Source of the DNA: Lentisphaeria bacterium
Lineage (GTDB): Bacteria > Verrucomicrobiota > Lentisphaeria > Victivallales > Victivallaceae
Reading direction: 5' to 3'
Assembly: GCA_017466125.1 (NCBI GenBank)
Contig: JAFTUS010000057.1
Span: forward strand, 1-36,235
Length of the DNA stretch: 36,235 nt
In this document: in pieces, positions 24,222-32,748 of the stretch
Layout: the number at the start of each line of letters is the position of its first letter
How positions within the stretch are numbered: the stretch's first letter is position 1
Notes under the pieces: model-generated
Seen by the model: only the letters and a program-made list of their open reading frames with translations
Told to the model about the DNA's origin: nothing
Databases searched by the model: none
Position numbers and translations under genes: made by a program

Positions 24222-27200
24222 ATGAAAAAATTTTCCATTCTTTTTACCGCTGCCGCCTTTCTGACGGCAGGGGCGGCGGAGTTGTTGCCGAACGGCTCCT
24301 TTGAAAATGACTTCGGGAAATGGGATTACCCCTCCTGGGAACGCAAGCCCATGCCGGGTAAGATCGTCACCGATGAAGTCTACGGCGGCAAAAAAGCCTT
24401 TGCTATGGGAGTTCCCGGGGATAAGCGGAACTATATCTACACCTCTCTGCCCCTCGTGCCCGGCAAAGATTATTCCCTGCGTTTCGCCCTCCGCTCCGAA
24501 AACATCGGCAAAGGGGATCTTGTCATGCGTCTGTACGCATTCAAGCGGAACCCAAAAAATCCGGAACGCTTCGTCGGGAACGGTTATATCAACCTCAGTT
24601 CCCGGGAAGGGGCAACCGTGTTTTTCACACTTGGAGGAACTACACCGTGGAAAGAGTACTCTTTCAATATCCCGGGCAATAAGATCCCGGCGGGTTCAAC
24701 CCATGTCAATCTGCTCATTGAACGTGCCAATAACGGTCAGGGAATGCTCTGGATCGACGAAGTTTCATTGCAGGAGGGCAAGGCGGCTCCCGTTAAAATC
24801 GCCAATCTTCACCCCAACGGTTCCTTTGAAAACGCACTCCGGCACTGGGGATGGCCGACATGGATAAAGAAACCCTGTCCCGGTAAACTGATTTCCACAG
24901 ACGCAAAAGATGGGAAAAGAGCGTTCAAACTGGAATTCAAGGGAGACAAAAACAACAACTTGTTTACCGTGCTTCCTGTGAAATCCGGTCAATGCTATAC
25001 ACTGCGTTTTTCCGCAAAAACATCACTGCCCCGAAACGGCGTGATCGTCAGAATGTTCACGTTCCGCAAAGAAAACGGCAAACTCAAAGGCAACGGTTAT
25101 GTTCAACTGCCTCCCGGCAGCGGTAAAAATATCATTTGCACCCTCTCCGGGACCTCTCCGTGGAAAGAGTACGAATTCTATCTTGACGAGATGAGTTTCC
25201 CCGCAGATACCTGTCAGGCAAATCTGCTTTTTCAACCCGGCGGAGATGCCTCCGGCAGTGCCGTGATCGATGCCGTTTCATGGGAAGAAACTCCCCGGCA
25301 AGCGGAGAAAAAAACAGCAGCAAGTGCCAAAGCCGTCGATCTCTGGCAGGGCGACGGCTCCTTTGAGGTGAATGCCTATCCCGTCAATCTGCCGCGATTA
25401 AAGATGGCTTCCGCCCACGGCGAATACTGCGTCACCCTTGCAAAAGACCGCAAAGAGTATGGTTTCGGCTACCTTTTCAGCGTGATGACTCCCGGCAAAC
25501 GCGGCTATGTCACCTTATGGGCAAAAGCCGGAAAAAATACGACATTGCGACTCAGTTTTAACAATGAATATTATGCCGCTGTCGGCAGTCGGGAAGTAAA
25601 TCTGACCACAGAGTGGCAACGTTTTGTTCTGCCCGTTTCCCCCAGTCAGGGGCGCAGTATCTACATGAGTTTCCGCCACCCCGGCGAAACGGATATTTTT
25701 ATGGATGCTTTCGCTTTCAGTTCCGGCGCACCGCTGGCGGAAAACTTTCAGGCAAAGCCTTTGAGCATCGGCATTGTCAAAAGCGATGTCCCCCGGGATA
25801 TTTACTACATCGGCAAAGAACCGGTCAACCGTCAAATGGCGATCCGCAACAACTTGGATACTCCGGCAAAAGTCACCTACCGTGTCACACTGCAAAGCAC
25901 CGCCGATACCGCCCCCCGCACCCTCTCTGCCGGAACGCTCGATTTGAAAGCGGGCGAACGGTTTGAAAAAGAACTCAACGTTCTGCCGGAGCGGAAACAA
26001 GGGTATTACCTTCTGCGCCTCCATGCCGGACTCAACGATCAGAAATACCGTTTCGACGCCCCCTTTATCGTAACTGCTCCGCCCCGCCCCATTACCGAAA
26101 ATTCCATGTTCGGTCTGCATCAGGGCGATTACACCGGTTTCCGCCGTATCGGTATGGCACAGGTGCGCCACTTCCGCAACTGGAGTTTCTGGCCGCGTAT
26201 CAACGGCGAATTTAACACAACCTACGACGGTCCTCATTTCTTCAATTTGAGGGAACCCAAAAGGACTTGGGGCATGAACCACATGGAAACGATCTTCCTC
26301 GCCAGCCGCCCGCCGTGGCTGAAACTCAAAAGCCGTCAGGAGATCCCGATGAAAGAGATGGAGCGGTATATGAATGCCATTGTTACCGCAACGAAAGGGA
26401 CTTCCAAATGGTTTGAGTTCGATAACGAACCCCATTTAGACTATCCTACGCAGTACGGAGTAGACTTGCTCGAAGGAGCCCGTATCCACGCTGAAATCGT
26501 CAACTGTCTTGCTCCGAAACTCCGTGCGATCAATCCGGAGGCGAAAATCCTCGCCGCCGGAGGCGGTATCCGGACGGAAGAGGGACATAAATTCATCCTT
26601 GATGTGATGAAACGTGCCGGAAAAAACATCGATGTTCTGGCAGTTCACCCCTACGCCCCCAGCCGCTACATCAACGCCGAATACAGCGATACCGGCCCGG
26701 ACGAAATCAACGTTTACGCCCGTACCATGCTGTTGCGTAAACGGTGCAATGAATTGGGTTTCAATCCGGAAATATGGTACGGCGAAGTCGGTTGGGCGTT
26801 GGATGTACGGGAAGATTTTCTCAGCAGTTCCGCGCTCCGTCACGCCGCTTACGTGGCACGCCTGATGCTCATTGCCAAAGCAGCGGGAGTTCCCAAAGTC
26901 TTTTACTTCCTCGGCGACCACCATATCGAAAAAGAGTTTTTCTGGTACGGTTTGTGGCGTGTCGGCAAACCGCTCCCGGCGGCTCTCGCCTACTCCGCCA
27001 GTGCTCAACTGCTGGAAGGGGGCAAAGCGGTAAAAGTATTGATGGATTCCGACACCAAAGTTTATACCTTCCGCACGCCGGAAGGAAAACTTTTCGCCGC
27101 AGTCTGGCTCGCCGGAAACCGCAATGCAAAGTGTACTGTTGCACTCGATCCCGCCAAAGTCTCATTGCGGAACTTCCTCAATCTGCCGCTGGAAAAGACG

Positions 27201-28199
27201 GCGGGGGAAAATTTGACCTTCAACGCTGACGGACATCCGGTCTATATTTTTGCAGAAGATGTTCCCGAAGAAGAGTTTCTTCAGGCTTTCGCCAAAGCAA
27301 AGTTTGACCTGCCTCCGCTCAAAGTTTCCTGGATGATCATAGGAGAGAACAAAATTCAGGTCGTGTTGGAAAATCTCCGCTCACAGGAGTTCAGCGGCAC
27401 ACTCCACTTCTCCGGAGCCGGAACAGAACTCAGAAAACAACTTTCCGTCAAACCCGGCAGAAATCAGACGCTGGAATTCACGCTGAAAGAGAAAAAAGGC
27501 AAACGTCCGCTGAAACTTGTCTGCACCGGCGAACTGGGGCAGACGGAATCGGAATTTCTGGTGGATCTGACCCCGTGTCCGTATTATACACCCAAGGGCG
27601 ATGAAATGCCCGCAAAAGGAAGATTGCCGGATATGGTCAACCGGGATCATCTGCTTCCAAACGACCCCGGCAACGGCTGGGACGGTCCGCAGAATTTGAG
27701 CGTCAGAAGTGCGTTGACTTACGATAAAGAGAACCTCTATCTTGCCATTGACGTAAGAGATGATGTCCAGTTCCAGAACCGGGAACCCGGCGACCTCTGG
27801 CGGGAAGATGCCATTCAGCTTGCCATCGACACCAAAGCCGACGGCCGCCCCGGAGTTTTCAACTTCGACGCCAACGACTTTGAATTCGGCTTCGGTATTC
27901 TCAAAGGGAAGCCGGTCATGGAAGGCACTCACATCTACTACCTCGGGCGCAAAGCGCAGATCCTCAATTCCATCAAACACAAAGCATGGCGCAAAGGCGA
28001 TGTGACCCATTACCGGATCGCCATTCCGTGGAAAACTCTGGGCATCAAGCCGGTACAGGGAACTGTCTTTGCCCTCAATTTTACCGCCAACGATAACGAC
28101 GGCGGCGGGGGACGCTTCTACATGGGACTGACTCCCGGTATTGTGGAAGGGAAAAATCCCTACGCCTACCGGAAGTTCATCCTCACCGGTATACGCTGA
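24222..28199 (+). CDS. Large secreted multidomain glycoside hydrolase (clan GH-A) with carbohydrate-binding modules
   Basis: This 1325-aa exported protein has a signal peptide at ~1-19 (MKKFSILFTAAAFLTAGAAE). Three related beta-sandwich modules start near 21, 196 and 373: the first two share PNGSFEN and S/T-PWKEYEF/SF and resemble CBM4/9-type binding domains. An Ig-like segment leads to a TIM-barrel catalytic domain from ~629 to 960, with Glu736 in FDNEPHL (acid/base) and Glu855 in WYGEVGW (nucleophile). Another beta region follows, and a CBM9-like C-terminal domain begins near 1122 (DKENLYLAIDVRDD). The catalytic part is GH39/GH5-like, but I cannot name the family. A start at 24189 would lack a signal peptide; 24222 provides it. 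It likely attacks arabinose- or xylose-rich plant polysaccharide outside the cytoplasm. Confidence 0.85.
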   Translation: MKKFSILFTAAAFLTAGAAELLPNGSFENDFGKWDYPSWERKPMPGKIVTDEVYGGKKAFAMGVPGDKRNYIYTSLPLVPGKDYSLRFALRSENIGKGDLVMRLYAFKRNPKNPERFVGNGYINLSSREGATVFFTLGGTTPWKEYSFNIPGNKIPAGSTHVNLLIERANNGQGMLWIDEVSLQEGKAAPVKIANLHPNGSFENALRHWGWPTWIKKPCPGKLISTDAKDGKRAFKLEFKGDKNNNLFTVLPVKSGQCYTLRFSAKTSLPRNGVIVRMFTFRKENGKLKGNGYVQLPPGSGKNIICTLSGTSPWKEYEFYLDEMSFPADTCQANLLFQPGGDASGSAVIDAVSWEETPRQAEKKTAASAKAVDLWQGDGSFEVNAYPVNLPRLKMASAHGEYCVTLAKDRKEYGFGYLFSVMTPGKRGYVTLWAKAGKNTTLRLSFNNEYYAAVGSREVNLTTEWQRFVLPVSPSQGRSIYMSFRHPGETDIFMDAFAFSSGAPLAENFQAKPLSIGIVKSDVPRDIYYIGKEPVNRQMAIRNNLDTPAKVTYRVTLQSTADTAPRTLSAGTLDLKAGERFEKELNVLPERKQGYYLLRLHAGLNDQKYRFDAPFIVTAPPRPITENSMFGLHQGDYTGFRRIGMAQVRHFRNWSFWPRINGEFNTTYDGPHFFNLREPKRTWGMNHMETIFLASRPPWLKLKSRQEIPMKEMERYMNAIVTATKGTSKWFEFDNEPHLDYPTQYGVDLLEGARIHAEIVNCLAPKLRAINPEAKILAAGGGIRTEEGHKFILDVMKRAGKNIDVLAVHPYAPSRYINAEYSDTGPDEINVYARTMLLRKRCNELGFNPEIWYGEVGWALDVREDFLSSSALRHAAYVARLMLIAKAAGVPKVFYFLGDHHIEKEFFWYGLWRVGKPLPAALAYSASAQLLEGGKAVKVLMDSDTKVYTFRTPEGKLFAAVWLAGNRNAKCTVALDPAKVSLRNFLNLPLEKTAGENLTFNADGHPVYIFAEDVPEEEFLQAFAKAKFDLPPLKVSWMIIGENKIQVVLENLRSQEFSGTLHFSGAGTELRKQLSVKPGRNQTLEFTLKEKKGKRPLKLVCTGELGQTESEFLVDLTPCPYYTPKGDEMPAKGRLPDMVNRDHLLPNDPGNGWDGPQNLSVRSALTYDKENLYLAIDVRDDVQFQNREPGDLWREDAIQLAIDTKADGRPGVFNFDANDFEFGFGILKGKPVMEGTHIYYLGRKAQILNSIKHKAWRKGDVTHYRIAIPWKTLGIKPVQGTVFALNFTANDNDGGGGRFYMGLTPGIVEGKNPYAYRKFILTGIR

Positions 28200-28207
28200 T
28201 ATCCCAG

Positions 28208-28240
28208 GGGCTGTTGCGGTACAGGCAACAGCCCTTTTTT
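28208..28240 (+). terminator. Strong intrinsic terminator after the multidomain hydrolase
   Basis: GGGCTGTTGC, loop GGTACAG, GCAACAGCCC then TTTTTT: a perfect 10-bp stem starting 9 nt after the stop codon. It closes the carbohydrate locus. Confidence 0.95.
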
Positions 28241-28261
28241 CATAAGTGGGAAGTTCTCCAG

Positions 28262-28297
28262 CCGCCGCCCCTGCACCGTGCCGCTGAAACAGGATAC
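28262..28297 (+). pseudogene. 36-bp copy of the aldo/keto reductase 3' end (copy B)
   Basis: It is identical at 35 of 36 bases to 20489-20524. Read in the old frame it gives RRPCTVPLK, then CAG in place of the TAG stop. No other part of an aldo/keto reductase is found next to it, so it is either a remnant of a deleted paralog or a small duplicated segment. As with copy A, a convergent minus-strand gene ends just beyond (here 28301). Confidence 0.7.
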
Positions 28298-28300
28298 GGC

Positions 28301-29023
28301 TTACAGTCGTTGGGGACGCGGACGGGAAGCCTCTACAAGTATTTCGTTAACGCCTGATTCCGAAACAGGCGGGTTGCTTTTCTGAACCGTTGCTTTCCGC
28401 GCTTTGCTTTTCCTGTTTTTCTGCTTTTTTTTCTTTTTCTCTTTTGTCTTCTTTTCTTTTGTCTTCTCTGGTTTGGCATCTTTCATTTCAGCATCATTTG
28501 CCTGTCCGCCCTTTTCGACAGCGGCAGAAGATGTCCAGGCGGCAGCTGCCTTATTGCCAAGTCGGGCAACATCCCCGCGCCCGTTTTGTGAAACGATTTT
28601 CCCCGCAGGAGAAAAAACGATCAATGCGGGAATACCACTCACCTTCAGGGATTTCTTCAAGGCGGCGGCTTTCGGATGTCCGAAAGGAACTGTCAGCCAC
28701 GGCATCTTATATTTTTTTACATAACCGGTCATCGCTTTTTCAGTTTTATCAGACGAAACCAGAACGATTTCAATATTCTCTTTCTTTGCCGTTCTTTTGT
28801 AAAATTTGACCAGCTGCGGTGTAAATTGCCGGCAGGGAGGACACCATGAGGCGGAAAAATAAACAGCCACAGTCTTTCCCTTCAGAACATCAGCAGAGTT
28901 GACCTGTTTGCCGGAAGCCGTAGTCAACTGCGGCGGAAACGTCTTTGAAATCCATGCAGTATCATTTGCACCCAGCAAAAACATGGTGCAGACAAGGGAA
29001 AAAACAATTGTAATTTTTTTCAT
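28301..29023 (-). CDS. Exported thioredoxin-like (TlpA/nucleoredoxin-type) protein with lysine-rich tail
   Basis: This 240-aa protein has a signal peptide (residues ~1-19, IVFSLVCTMFLLGA). A thioredoxin domain follows with the active site WCPPC (Cys61, Cys64), F-S-A-S before it and the cis-proline segment SGIPALIV. After about residue 170 comes a highly basic, low-complexity tail (KTKEKKTKEKKKKKQKN, then KSKARKA), absent from ordinary TlpA proteins. The protein probably reduces or exchanges disulfides outside the cytoplasm, and the tail may bind polyanions such as nucleic acid or acidic polysaccharide (inference). AAAGGAG 5 nt before ATG fixes the start. It is monocistronic. Confidence 0.88.
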   Translation of the reverse strand: MKKITIVFSLVCTMFLLGANDTAWISKTFPPQLTTASGKQVNSADVLKGKTVAVYFSASWCPPCRQFTPQLVKFYKRTAKKENIEIVLVSSDKTEKAMTGYVKKYKMPWLTVPFGHPKAAALKKSLKVSGIPALIVFSPAGKIVSQNGRGDVARLGNKAAAAWTSSAAVEKGGQANDAEMKDAKPEKTKEKKTKEKKKKKQKNRKSKARKATVQKSNPPVSESGVNEILVEASRPRPQRL

Positions 29024-29067
29024 CTCAACTCCTTTTGTATTTTATGGTCAGAAAAAAGCATACAATA

Positions 29068-29095
29068 AATGTACTGTAAAAAGTCGATTTTTCAA
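29068..29095 (-). promoter_or_regulatory. Predicted promoter of the thioredoxin-like gene
   Basis: On the minus strand TTGAAA (29095-29090), 16 nt, TACATT (29073-29068). Transcription would start near 29061, giving a ~38-nt leader with AAAGGAG. Confidence 0.45.
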
Positions 29096-29168
29096 GCCGG
29101 AAATATTCTTTCTTTACAAGAAAACGGCAAAAGTTGCCGGACAGGTATGCGGCTTATGCAAAACAAAC

Positions 29169-29196
29169 TTGCAATTTTTCTTTTTCAGTGTATATT
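29169..29196 (+). promoter_or_regulatory. Predicted promoter of the LeuA-family gene
   Basis: TTGCAA (29169-29174), 16 nt, TATATT (29191-29196). The leader would be about 23 nt, with no clear Shine-Dalgarno site before ATG 29226 (ACGGTAACTGCTT). Confidence 0.6.
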
Positions 29197-29225
29197 ACTG
29201 CAAACAAATATTACGGTAACTGCTT

Positions 29226-30746
29226 ATGAAACAGAAAAACGATTTTGTAGAAATACTCGATACGACCTTGCGGGACGGGGAGCAAACTCCCGGTGTCGCC
29301 TTCACCCCTGCCGATAAACTGGATATTGCAAAGTTCCTGATCGGCAGAGTGAAAGTAGACCGTCTGGAAATCGGCTCCGCCCGGGTCTCGGAGGGCGAAC
29401 GCGAAGCCGTCCGCGCCATTCTGGACTGGGGCGCACATAAAGGTTGTCTGGAATCGCTCGAAATCCTCGGGTTTGTCGATGGCGGCAAATCCGTGGACTG
29501 GATCAAAAGCACCGGCGGAAAGGTCATCAATCTGCTGGCAAAAGGTTCCGAAAGCCACTGCCAGATCCAGTTGCGCAAAACTCCGGCACGTCACTACGAC
29601 GATGTCGCCGCAGAGATCCGGTACGCCCATGAACAGGGACTGGCTGTCAATCTCTATCTGGAAGACTGGTCACGGGGAATGAAAAACAGTTTCGGCTATA
29701 TTCACAACTTCCTCTCCCATATATCGGGACTGCCCGTGGAGCGTGTCATGCTCCCGGATACCCTCGGGGTCCTCTCCCCCCGTGAAGTGACGCTCTATCT
29801 GGAATGGGTCTATCAGGCTTTCCCGAATATCCGTCTGGACTTCCACGGTCACAACGACTACGGCGTTGTCACCGCCAACAGTCTCGCCGCCGTCCGCGCC
29901 GGAATCAGCGGTATCCACACCACCGTCAACGGTCTCGGCGAACGCACCGGCAATCAATCGCTGGCGCAGCTGGTGGTCACGATCAACGACATGACCGACC
30001 GCAGAACCAGAGTGGTCGAAAAAGAACTTCAACATGCCTCCGAACTGGTGCAGAACCTCTCCGGCAAACGGTGCGCCTGGAACGCTCCGATCGTGGGTTC
30101 AGATGTGTTCACCCAGACATGCGGAGTCCACGCCGACGGCGACAAAAAAGGCAACCTCTACGCCAATGACCTTGCTCCGGAACGTTTCAGCAGACACCGC
30201 AACTACGCACTGGGCAAACTCGCCGGCAAAGCATCGCTGGAACAGAATTTGGAAGAAATGCACCTCGAACTTGAACCGGAAGTACGGCAGAAAGTCCTTC
30301 AGGAGATCATCCGTCTCGGCGACAAGAAAAAAAATGTCGCACCATCGGATCTGCCTTTCATCATTGCCAACGTCATGCGCACCCCGCTGGAATCCCGGGT
30401 GAAAATCATTGATTTTGAGGTCACGACCCGTTTCCGGGCAACTCCGAAAGCACGGGTCGTAATCGAATTTGACGGAATACAGCACGAATCCACCGCCACC
30501 GGTGACGGCGGTTACGACGCTTTTATGAAAGCATTGCGCAAATCGCTGAAAAAATCCGGGCATGTCGTGCCGAAACTGGTCGATTATGAAGTCCGCATCC
30601 CTCCCGGCGGCAAGGCTGACGCCCTGGTGGAAACCACGATCCGCTGGAATAACGGAGGCAAACTCCTGATCACCACCGGAGTTGACTCCGACCAGTTGAT
30701 CGCCGCAGTCATGGCTACGGAAAAAATGCTGAACCGGGTCCTGTAA
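29226..30746 (+). CDS. 2-isopropylmalate / (R)-citramalate synthase family enzyme
   Basis: This 506-aa enzyme condenses acetyl-CoA with a 2-oxo acid at the entry to leucine or isoleucine synthesis. The HMGL-like barrel (about 8-270) has DTTLRDGEQTPG (Asp12, Arg16 and Asp17), the metal-binding HGHND (207-211), and NGLGERTGN. A linker region with CGVHADG follows, then a C-terminal LeuA-type regulatory domain (from about 385, with VDYEVRIPPGGKADALV). Whether the acceptor is 2-oxoisovalerate (LeuA) or pyruvate (CimA) cannot be settled by eye; the GEQTPGVAF opening resembles Leptospira-type citramalate synthases. No other leucine-pathway gene (leuB, leuC, leuD) is next to it. Confidence 0.88.
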   Translation: MKQKNDFVEILDTTLRDGEQTPGVAFTPADKLDIAKFLIGRVKVDRLEIGSARVSEGEREAVRAILDWGAHKGCLESLEILGFVDGGKSVDWIKSTGGKVINLLAKGSESHCQIQLRKTPARHYDDVAAEIRYAHEQGLAVNLYLEDWSRGMKNSFGYIHNFLSHISGLPVERVMLPDTLGVLSPREVTLYLEWVYQAFPNIRLDFHGHNDYGVVTANSLAAVRAGISGIHTTVNGLGERTGNQSLAQLVVTINDMTDRRTRVVEKELQHASELVQNLSGKRCAWNAPIVGSDVFTQTCGVHADGDKKGNLYANDLAPERFSRHRNYALGKLAGKASLEQNLEEMHLELEPEVRQKVLQEIIRLGDKKKNVAPSDLPFIIANVMRTPLESRVKIIDFEVTTRFRATPKARVVIEFDGIQHESTATGDGGYDAFMKALRKSLKKSGHVVPKLVDYEVRIPPGGKADALVETTIRWNNGGKLLITTGVDSDQLIAAVMATEKMLNRVL

Positions 30747-30748
30747 AC

Positions 30749-30776
30749 TTGATTTTTCGGAAAAAAAGCGTATAGT
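30749..30776 (+). promoter_or_regulatory. Predicted promoter of the NtrC-type regulator, giving a leaderless message
   Basis: TTGATT (30749-30754), 16 nt, TATAGT (30771-30776). A start 7-8 nt past the -10 falls at 30783-30784, the A of the ATG itself. No Shine-Dalgarno sequence precedes the ATG. Confidence 0.5.
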
Positions 30777-30783
30777 ATACAGT

Positions 30784-32175
30784 ATGAAAAAAGTACGCAT
30801 TCTGATCGTCGATGACGAACACAACACCAGAGAAGCGTTGGCACGCTATCTCAAAATGAGTTTTGATGTCACTACCGCCGAAGACGGCGGAGCGGCTATT
30901 GAACTTTTGCGCCATGAAGACTTCGACCTTGTGCTGACCGATCTGCGTATGCCAAAGGCGGACGGCATGAGCGTTCTTGAAGCGGCCGCAGGCAAAGCGT
31001 GCCGTCCGGCGTGTATTCTGCTGACCGCCTACGGTTCGATCACCGATGCGGTCGCCGCAGTGAAAAAAGGTGCTTTTGACTTTGTTCCCAAACCGGTAAA
31101 ACTCGATAAACTCGAAGAGGTCATCAACGCCGCGCTCGCTGCCCGCAGCAAAGCTCTGCCGGTCGATGATGCCATCCCCAAAGCCGTCAAAGTTGCCGCC
31201 GCTCCGCCCGCAGAAGAAACAGAAAACAAACTCGTTCTGCCGGAAAATTCCGACAACCCCATGTTCAAAGTCATGGAAATCGTCGATGTAGTCGCTCCGA
31301 CCCGCTCCACCGTACTGCTCACCGGAGAGTCCGGCACGGGCAAGGAGGTCGTTGCACGGCTTCTGCATGACCGCAGCGGCAGAACCGGATATTTCGTACC
31401 GGTCAACTGCGCGGCATTGACGCCGACACTTCTTGAAAGCGAACTTTTCGGTCACGAAAAAGGCGCGTTTACCGGAGCGAACGAACAGCGGAAAGGACGG
31501 TTTGAACGCGCCGACCACGGAACACTTTTCCTCGATGAAATCGGAGAAATCGATGCGGCAACTCAGGTCAAACTGCTCCGTGTCCTTGAGACAAGATCAT
31601 TTGAACGGGTCGGCGGCTCCGAACCCATCAAAGTCGATATCCGTCTGATCGCAGCGACCAACCGCGATTTGCGTAAAATGGTTGCAGCCAAAGAGTTCCG
31701 TGAAGATTTGTACTACCGCCTCAGCGTGGTCAATCTTGAACTGCCGCCCCTGCGGGAACGTGCGGGAGACATCCCGCGTCTGATCACCCAGTTTATGAAA
31801 GAGTTTTCAGAAGACAACGGACGTTCCGTCAGCAAAATCGCTCCCGACACCCTCAAACTCCTTTGTGAATACCCCTGGCCGGGGAACATACGCGAGTTGC
31901 GCAACTGCATCGAAAATATGGTCGTCAGAACAGTTGGAGACACCCTCACAAGTGAAGTGATCCCCCCCGACATCAGGGAACGGAAGATGCTTTCGCTCTC
32001 TCCGGAAAGCAGCACCGCCGCCCCCGTTGCACCTCTCGAAGATACCGAATGGGCTGAAATCGAAAAAGCCCTCGCGATCTGCAACGGCAACCGTACCAAA
32101 GCGGCCGAACTTCTCGGTATCTCCCGCCGCACACTCCACCGCCGTCTGCAAACTTTTTCCGCAGAAAAAGAGTAG
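30784..32175 (+). CDS. Sigma-54-dependent response regulator (NtrC family)
   Basis: This 463-aa protein has three parts. The receiver domain (1-120) has Asp10/Asp11, phospho-acceptor Asp53 in LTDLRMP, and Lys in FVPKPVK. The AAA+ domain (about 155-390) has Walker A GESGTGKE (181-188) and the sigma-54 loop GAFTGA (227-232). The Fis-type helix-turn-helix (425-463) includes NRTKAAELLGISRRTLHRRL. When phosphorylated it would form a ring that opens sigma-54 promoters. No histidine kinase gene is in the window, so its partner lies elsewhere. I found no clear -24/-12 promoter near any gene here. Confidence 0.95.
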   Translation: MKKVRILIVDDEHNTREALARYLKMSFDVTTAEDGGAAIELLRHEDFDLVLTDLRMPKADGMSVLEAAAGKACRPACILLTAYGSITDAVAAVKKGAFDFVPKPVKLDKLEEVINAALAARSKALPVDDAIPKAVKVAAAPPAEETENKLVLPENSDNPMFKVMEIVDVVAPTRSTVLLTGESGTGKEVVARLLHDRSGRTGYFVPVNCAALTPTLLESELFGHEKGAFTGANEQRKGRFERADHGTLFLDEIGEIDAATQVKLLRVLETRSFERVGGSEPIKVDIRLIAATNRDLRKMVAAKEFREDLYYRLSVVNLELPPLRERAGDIPRLITQFMKEFSEDNGRSVSKIAPDTLKLLCEYPWPGNIRELRNCIENMVVRTVGDTLTSEVIPPDIRERKMLSLSPESSTAAPVAPLEDTEWAEIEKALAICNGNRTKAAELLGISRRTLHRRLQTFSAEKE

Positions 32176-32328
32176 TTTCTCCGCAATTTTCACGCCCGGA
32201 GCCGACCTCTTTGCTGACATCCTCCTGTTCGGGGTTTCGCAGTACGTTTTTTACTCAAAAAACGCCTTTTCCTCACATCTTCAATGATATAGACAGTCAT
32301 GTTTACCAAAAAAAATATTTTGGATAAC

Positions 32329-32356
32329 TTGACTTTTTCCAAGAACGTGCTATATT
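32329..32356 (+). promoter_or_regulatory. Strong predicted promoter of the CBM48 gene
   Basis: TTGACT (32329-32334), 16 nt, TATATT (32351-32356). AACGTG (32344-32349) and CACGTT (32364-32369) form an inverted pair around the -10 box, a possible operator. The leader is ~32 nt with AAGAGG before ATG 32395. Upstream, 32176-32328 has no gene and only AT-rich sequence. Confidence 0.7.
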
Positions 32357-32394
32357 AATAAAACACGTTTTTTATTTGAACATAAGAGGTTTGC

Positions 32395-32685
32395 ATGCTG
32401 AGTATCGAAAAAAATAAAGGCGGAAAACTGTTTCAGGTCACTTTTACCGCAACAGCCGCCGCCGGGACTGCCGTATTTATCGCCGGTTCCTTTAACGATT
32501 GGGATGCCGATGCAACTCCGATGCTGGATTGCGGCGGCAATGTCCACAAAGTCACGCTGGAACTGCCCGCCGGATACTATGAATACAAATTCATCGTCGG
32601 TGATGAATGGCTGCTGGATGACTCCAACCCGAACTTCTCCGCCAATGATTTCGGAACTTTGAACAGTTTTTTCGTTCTGGAATAA
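32395..32685 (+). CDS. Standalone CBM48 / AMPK-type glycogen-binding domain protein
   Basis: This 96-aa protein is almost only one early-set beta-sandwich. It shows VFIAGSFNDWDADATPM, followed by LPAGYYEYKFIVGDEWLLDDSNP, the classical glycogen-binding pattern of AMPK beta subunits and glycogen-branching enzymes (Trp in NDW and the YEYKF strand). No enzyme domain is attached and there is no signal peptide. It may place a partner on glycogen, or act as a regulatory subunit; the partner is unknown. It has its own strong promoter and ends 18 nt before a perfect terminator. Confidence 0.9.
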   Translation: MLSIEKNKGGKLFQVTFTATAAAGTAVFIAGSFNDWDADATPMLDCGGNVHKVTLELPAGYYEYKFIVGDEWLLDDSNPNFSANDFGTLNSFFVLE

Positions 32686-32703
32686 AATAAAACGGCAAGT
32701 CAA

Positions 32704-32736
32704 AACGTTATACAATCAAAAGTATAACGTTTTTTT
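32704..32736 (+). terminator. Perfect intrinsic terminator between the CBM48 gene and the efflux operon
   Basis: AACGTTATAC (32704-32713), loop of 8, GTATAACGTT (32722-32731), running into a T-tract to 32736. It ends 12 nt before the start codon of the next gene, so there is no space for a separate promoter after it. It may serve as an attenuator. Confidence 0.9.
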
Positions 32737-32748
32737 ATGAGGAAATCA

